Assembly (NCBI GenBank): GCA_963734065.1 | Contig: CAVTFN010000005.1 | Location: forward strand, 1,178,001-1,242,000 | Direction: 5' to 3' | DNA from: DATBLE01 sp963734065 | GTDB taxonomy: Bacteria; Actinomycetota; Thermoleophilia; Gaiellales; Gaiellaceae | DNA length: 64,000 nucleotides | Part shown: positions 60,091 to 64,000 of the stretch, one piece after another | Layout of the letters: every line of letters starts with the position of its first letter | Position numbering within the stretch: position 1 is the first letter of the stretch | The notes under the pieces: generated by a model | Told to the model about the DNA's origin: nothing | Databases searched by the model: none | What the model saw: only the letters and a program-made list of their open reading frames with translations | Position numbers and translations under genes: made by a program

Positions 60091-61437
60091 ATGAAGCGCC
60101 GCCTATTCATTCTCGGCACAGGAACCGTCTCACTGCTAGCCCTCGTCGTCTCACTCAGCATCGCCTCCGCTGGGACGACGCGTAAGGCTTCGGCGACGGC
60201 GATCGCCGCACCGGCGGTTCCAAATGCCAAGGCAATCAAGGCGAAGTACGGAGGCCAGTCGATCACGTTCATCGGCGACTCGGTCGGCGGGGGGCATACG
60301 CGGGACATGGCCCTTGCGAACCGGTTCACGAAGGACACGGGCATCAAGGTCAAGGTCGTGCCCCATCCGACGGCCTCGGACGCGTCCTACTCGCAGCTGG
60401 CGCGGGTGTTCAGCTCGCACGGGTCGTCGTTCGACGTGGCGATGATCGACGTGGTCTGGCCGGGCGCGTTCGCGCCGTACCTCGTCGACCTGAAGCCGAA
60501 GCTCGGAGCCCAGGCGAAGCTCCACGCGGCCGGGATCATCGCCAACGACACCGTCGGGGGTCGCCTGGTCGCGATGCCGTGGTTCGGCGACTTCGGGATC
60601 CTCTACTACCGGACAGACCTGCTGAAGAAGTACGGCTACTCCAGCCCGCCGACGACCTGGACGCAGCTGTTCGCGATGGCCAAGAAGATCCAGGACGGCG
60701 AGCAGGCCTCGAACCCGCAGTTCTCCGGCTTCGTCTTCCAGGGGAACAGCTACGAGGGACTGACCTGCGACGCACTCGAGTGGATCGCCTCCTCGGGGGG
60801 CGGCCAGTTCATCGACGGCGGCAAGGTCACGATCAACAATCCGAAGGCGGCGGCGATCCTCGACCTGTTCCGCAAGAACATCGGCGTGACCACGCCGCGC
60901 GGCGTGACCTCGTACCAGGAGGGTGAGGCGCACACCGCCTTCGTCACCGGCAACGCGGCGTTCATGCGCAACTGGCCGTACGCCTACTCGATCGCGGCCG
61001 ACCCGAAGCAGTCGAAGGTCGTCGGCAAGTTCAGTGTGACCACGCTGCCGCGCGGCCCCGGCGGCCGTCCCGTCGGCACCGTGGGCGGCTGGCAGCTCGC
61101 GGTCAACAAGTACTCGAAGCACCAGGACGCGGCGATCGAGCTCGTCCGCTACATGACGAGCCCGGCCGTCGAGAGGTTCGACGCGATCACCAACACGAAC
61201 GTTCCCACGATCCCGGCCGTGGCCAAGGATCCGGCCGTCGTGAAGGCGAATCCCTATCTCAAGCCGCAGATCGCAACCGTCGCGCGCGTCACGCGCCCGG
61301 CGCGGTACCTGGGGACTCACTACAACGAGGGCTCGAAGGACATCTACCAGGGGGTCAGCCAGATCCTCAACGGCGCGTCGGCGAGCAGCGTGCTGCCGTC
61401 GATTCAGTCGAAGCTGCAGCAACTCGTCAAGAAGTAG
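60091..61437 (+). CDS. Sugar ABC transporter substrate-binding protein
   Basis: A 448-aa family 1 extracellular solute-binding protein (trehalose/maltose type). A signal peptide (1-24) ends at SIASAG; no lipobox Cys. ITFIGDSVGGGHTRDMALANRF, MIDVVWPGAFAPYLVDL and RWGDFG-like WFGDFGILYYRTDLL are typical. GAAAGGA lies upstream; ATG 60085 is an alternative start. It begins the ABC operon that continues with two permeases. Confidence 0.88.
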   Translation: MKRRLFILGTGTVSLLALVVSLSIASAGTTRKASATAIAAPAVPNAKAIKAKYGGQSITFIGDSVGGGHTRDMALANRFTKDTGIKVKVVPHPTASDASYSQLARVFSSHGSSFDVAMIDVVWPGAFAPYLVDLKPKLGAQAKLHAAGIIANDTVGGRLVAMPWFGDFGILYYRTDLLKKYGYSSPPTTWTQLFAMAKKIQDGEQASNPQFSGFVFQGNSYEGLTCDALEWIASSGGGQFIDGGKVTINNPKAAAILDLFRKNIGVTTPRGVTSYQEGEAHTAFVTGNAAFMRNWPYAYSIAADPKQSKVVGKFSVTTLPRGPGGRPVGTVGGWQLAVNKYSKHQDAAIELVRYMTSPAVERFDAITNTNVPTIPAVAKDPAVVKANPYLKPQIATVARVTRPARYLGTHYNEGSKDIYQGVSQILNGASASSVLPSIQSKLQQLVKK

Positions 61438-61454
61438 GCGAGCCTGATCCCGAC

Positions 61455-61484
61455 GGGGGAGGATGGCGCCTGCCATCCTCCCCC
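61455..61484 (+). terminator. Hairpin between the binding protein and permease genes
   Basis: GGGGGAGGATGGC-GCCT-GCCATCCTCCCCC is a perfect 13-bp stem with a 4-base loop, 18 bases after the stop. It probably stops or stabilises part of the transcript so that binding protein exceeds permease. Confidence 0.7.
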
Positions 61485-61495
61485 CTTCGTCTCCA

Positions 61496-62422
61496 ATGAG
61501 CTCCGTCGCCAGCCCCGTCCCGCCCTCTGGCCGCCGCCGCCGCCGGCCGAAGCTGCAGAGGCGACAGACGCACCTCGCCTGGCTGCTGCTGGTGCCTTCG
61601 CTCGCGGTGGTCGCACTCGTCGCGATCTACCCGCTGGGCAAGACCGTCTACCAGAGCTTCACCGACCAGGACTTTCTCGCGCTCGAGCCGACGAAATGGG
61701 TCGGCCTGGCGAACTACCGCGAGTTGTTGCACGACACGGTCTTCCGGCACGCAGTCTGGAGGACCATCGAGTTCACGCTGATCACGGTCGGCTTCGAGTT
61801 CGCGCTGGGCTTGGCCATCGCCCTCGTCGTCAACTCGAGCTTCAAGGGGCGCGGCGTCATGCGTGCCGTCATGCTCGTTCCGTGGGCGATCCCGACCGTG
61901 GTCGCCGCGCAGATGTGGAAGTGGATGCTCGACGACACGTTCGGCGTCGTGAACGACGCCGGCACACGACTGCACGTCCTCTCGCATTCGCGCGCCTGGA
62001 TCTCCGACCCGAGCACGGCTCTGGCCTCGGTCTGCGCTGTCGACATCTGGAAGACGACACCGTTCGTTGCCCTGCTCCTGCTCGCCGGGCTCCAGGTGAT
62101 CCCGGGCGATCTCTACGAGGCCGCGGAGGTCGACGGCGCGAGCCAGCTACAGCAGTTCTGGAAGATCACGTTGCCACTCCTCGCCCCGGCCATCCTGGTC
62201 ACGCTGATCTTCCGGACGCTCGACGCGCTTCGCGTGTTCGACGTCTTCTACGTCTTCTTCGGCAACCGGGCGGACACGCAGACGATGGCGATCTACAACC
62301 AGGACACCATCGTCGGCAGCGGCCATGTGGGCTACGGCGCCGCGATCAGCGTGGCGATCTTCCTGATCATCGCCCTCTTCGTCATCATCTACGTGACGTT
62401 CATGCGGGTGTCGGAGGAGTGA
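61496..62422 (+). CDS. Sugar ABC permease, MalF-type
   Basis: A 308-aa permease with six helices and the EAA motif YEAAEVDGASQLQQFWKITLPLL. The ATG at 61496 is chosen because an upstream in-frame ATG (61463) lies inside the hairpin stem. It is followed 1 base later by the second permease. Confidence 0.88.
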   Translation: MSSVASPVPPSGRRRRRPKLQRRQTHLAWLLLVPSLAVVALVAIYPLGKTVYQSFTDQDFLALEPTKWVGLANYRELLHDTVFRHAVWRTIEFTLITVGFEFALGLAIALVVNSSFKGRGVMRAVMLVPWAIPTVVAAQMWKWMLDDTFGVVNDAGTRLHVLSHSRAWISDPSTALASVCAVDIWKTTPFVALLLLAGLQVIPGDLYEAAEVDGASQLQQFWKITLPLLAPAILVTLIFRTLDALRVFDVFYVFFGNRADTQTMAIYNQDTIVGSGHVGYGAAISVAIFLIIALFVIIYVTFMRVSEE

Positions 62423-62423
62423 C

Positions 62424-63365
62424 ATGAGCACCGTCTCCGAGACCGCCAAGCCCGTCGTGCGCCCGATCAGCCGCCGGCGTGCATTCCGCCGCAGCCGCCT
62501 CGGCCGAGTCCTGACCAGGTCTCCGTTCTACCTCCTGGTCGCAGTCATCTTCATCTACGCGCTGTTCCCGTTCCTCTGGGCGCTGCGCTCCGCGTTCACG
62601 CCCGACAACGCACTCTTCAGCACGCCGCTCCAGTACATCCCGAGGCACCCGACTCTGGACAACTTCAAGGGGGCGCTCCAAGCGTCGTTCTTCCGCCACG
62701 CGCTGCTCAACTCGACGATCGTCGCCGGTTCGGTGACGCTGCTCTCGCTGGCGATCGGCTCGCTGGCCGCCTATGCCCTCGGACGATTCCGCTTCCGCGG
62801 CCGCTCGTTCGTGATGTACCTGATGCTGTCGATGACGATCTTCCCGCAGATCGCGATCCTCGGTGCCCTCTACACGATGATCAGCGGGTTCCACATCGTG
62901 TGGTTCATCAACTTCCCCCACCTGTACGACACCCGCTGGGCGCTGATCTTCTCGTACCTCATCTTCACGCTCCCGTTCACGGTCTGGGTGCTGACGAGCT
63001 TCATGCGCGCGCTGCCGCGGGATCTCGAAGAGGCGGCGTACGTCGACGGGGCAACCCCGATGCAGGTCTTCTACAAGGTGCTCCTGCCTCTGATCGCGCC
63101 GGGGCTCGTGACCACGGGCCTGCTGGCCTTCATTGCGGCCTGGAACGAGTACCTGTTCGCGCTGTCGTTCATCCAGAGCCCCGACAACTACACCGTCCCC
63201 ATTGCGATCACGTCGTTCGTCGGGAAGTCGGGCAGCGCGTTCCAGCAGCCGTGGGGAGAGATCATGGCCGCGACGATCATCGTCACGCTGCCGCTGATCG
63301 TCGCCGTCCTCGTTCTCCAGAAGCGCATCCTCGCGGGCCTGACCGCCGGCGCGGTCAAGGGCTAG
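62424..63365 (+). CDS. Sugar ABC permease, MalG-type
   Basis: A 313-aa permease with about six helices and EEAAYVDGATPMQVFYKVLLPL as its EAA motif. It forms the channel with the upstream permease. The convergent ATPase gene overlaps its last 4 bases. Confidence 0.9.
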   Translation: MSTVSETAKPVVRPISRRRAFRRSRLGRVLTRSPFYLLVAVIFIYALFPFLWALRSAFTPDNALFSTPLQYIPRHPTLDNFKGALQASFFRHALLNSTIVAGSVTLLSLAIGSLAAYALGRFRFRGRSFVMYLMLSMTIFPQIAILGALYTMISGFHIVWFINFPHLYDTRWALIFSYLIFTLPFTVWVLTSFMRALPRDLEEAAYVDGATPMQVFYKVLLPLIAPGLVTTGLLAFIAAWNEYLFALSFIQSPDNYTVPIAITSFVGKSGSAFQQPWGEIMAATIIVTLPLIVAVLVLQKRILAGLTAGAVKG

Positions 63366-64000
63366 ACGGCTGCGCGCGTCTCCGGGTCGAAGAAGTAGAG
63401 CCGGCTCGTGTCGACCGCGAGCTCGGCGGGGCTGCCGATCGCGATCTTCGTGCGAGGGCTCACCCGCGCGCAGAGGCGGGTCCTGGTCTCGGCCTCGTCC
63501 CCCCCGAGCCGGACGTCCGCGTCCTCGCCGGCGTCGGCTGTTGCGGCGCTCGAGACGACACCGGTCGCGGCCGTCCTGACGTAGACGAGCACTTCGGCGC
63601 CGAGCGGCTCTGTCAGGTCGCAGGTCCCCGTGATCCGCCGATCGTTCGGCGCGTCCGGCTCGAGGCTCGCATCCTCGAAGTCCTCGGGCCGGATGCCGAG
63701 GATCACCGTTCGACCGACGTAGTCCTTCAGCGCTGAGCGGTTTCGCACTGCATCATCGTCGACCGCCAGCCGGTGCTCTCCGAAGCTGACGGCGAGCCGA
63801 CCGTCCGTCTGCTCGAGCTGGGCCTCGACGAGGTTGATCGCGGGAGAGCCGATGAAGCCGGCGACGAACTCGTTCTTCGGCTGGTCGTAGAGCACCTGCG
63901 GCGTCTCGACCTGCTGCAGGTGCCCGGCATTCATCACCGCGACGCGGTCGCCCATCGTCATCGCCTCCACCTGGTCGTGCGTGACGTAGATCGTCGTCAC
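63362..64000 (-). CDS. MalK/UgpC-type ABC ATPase, N-terminus outside window
   Basis: The visible 212 residues hold the end of the ATPase domain (YVTHDQVEAMTMGDRVAVM, switch His) and the OB-type regulatory domain with GIRPEDFEDASLEPD. A loop of about 30 residues rich in Ala, Asp and Glu (AATADAGEDADVRLGGDEAE) interrupts the second OB strand region. It would energise the permeases on the opposite strand; such ATPases are often shared by several importers. Confidence 0.85.
   Translation of the reverse strand: MTTIYVTHDQVEAMTMGDRVAVMNAGHLQQVETPQVLYDQPKNEFVAGFIGSPAINLVEAQLEQTDGRLAVSFGEHRLAVDDDAVRNRSALKDYVGRTVILGIRPEDFEDASLEPDAPNDRRITGTCDLTEPLGAEVLVYVRTAATGVVSSAATADAGEDADVRLGGDEAETRTRLCARVSPRTKIAIGSPAELAVDTSRLYFFDPETRAAV

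Overview
The window is 64 kb of GC-rich, densely coded bacterial chromosome. GTG and TTG starts are common, genes often overlap by 4 to 10 bases, and several TAnnnT -10 boxes lie 6 to 8 bases before a start codon, which suggests leaderless transcripts. The three-helix Rieske protein, the futalosine menaquinone genes, the GerW-family protein and the branched-polyamine genes point to a deep actinobacterial lineage, most likely Thermoleophilia (Gaiellales or Solirubrobacterales). That placement is inference from gene content. I saw no rRNA, tRNA, CRISPR array, transposase or phage gene.

Layout. 1-7503 (minus): Rieske protein (cut by the edge), UbiD decarboxylase, a cyclase/ATPase regulator broken by two frameshifts, and hemB-hemL with two small genes. 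7513-12460: ABC-2 exporter, AI-2E permease, M23-like protein and YmdB-type phosphodiesterase. 12598-18538 (minus): two membrane glycosyltransferases, GtrA, Pcm, a phosphodiesterase and a membrane protein. 18551-22549 (minus): E2, E1 beta and E1 alpha of a 2-oxo acid dehydrogenase, then a lipid kinase. 22568-28001 (minus): a branched-chain-amino-acid-type ABC cassette with a fused permease-ATPase. 28035-30942: TetR regulator divergent from paaABCD. 31035-32549: a 12-codon leader frame, an atypical SpeD and BpsA. 32587-40017: mixed single genes (methyltransferase-like, cupin, proline racemase family, PaaG, HtrA-like, LanC-like, GerW, enoyl-CoA hydratase, EthD, transporter).

40007-53412 is a purine-salvage and degradation region: three-subunit xanthine dehydrogenase, BMP-type nucleoside ABC transporter, 8-oxoguanine deaminase, UraH, UraD, PuuD, DUF3830 and a short M20 amidohydrolase. 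Together they would import purines, oxidise them to urate, carry urate to allantoin and hydrolyse ureides; no allantoinase is visible here. 53645-59968: SRPBCC-like protein, DUF885-like metalloprotein, thiolase, secreted-repeat protein, mqnD, mqnB, two unknown genes and an ornithine cyclodeaminase-family protein. 60091-64000: sugar ABC importer with a convergent MalK-type ATPase cut by the edge.

The most unusual signal is a set of short odd palindromes with cores GGGGACAGTCCCC and GGGGTCTGACCCC. They lie between genes and also in frame inside genes: both inter-domain linkers of E2, a loop of UraH and the C-terminus of a glycosyltransferase. They look like a dispersing palindromic element tolerated in coding sequence. 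Second is the SpeD-BpsA locus, where SpeD lacks the usual catalytic Cys and a mini-ORF with a strong ribosome site may control translation.
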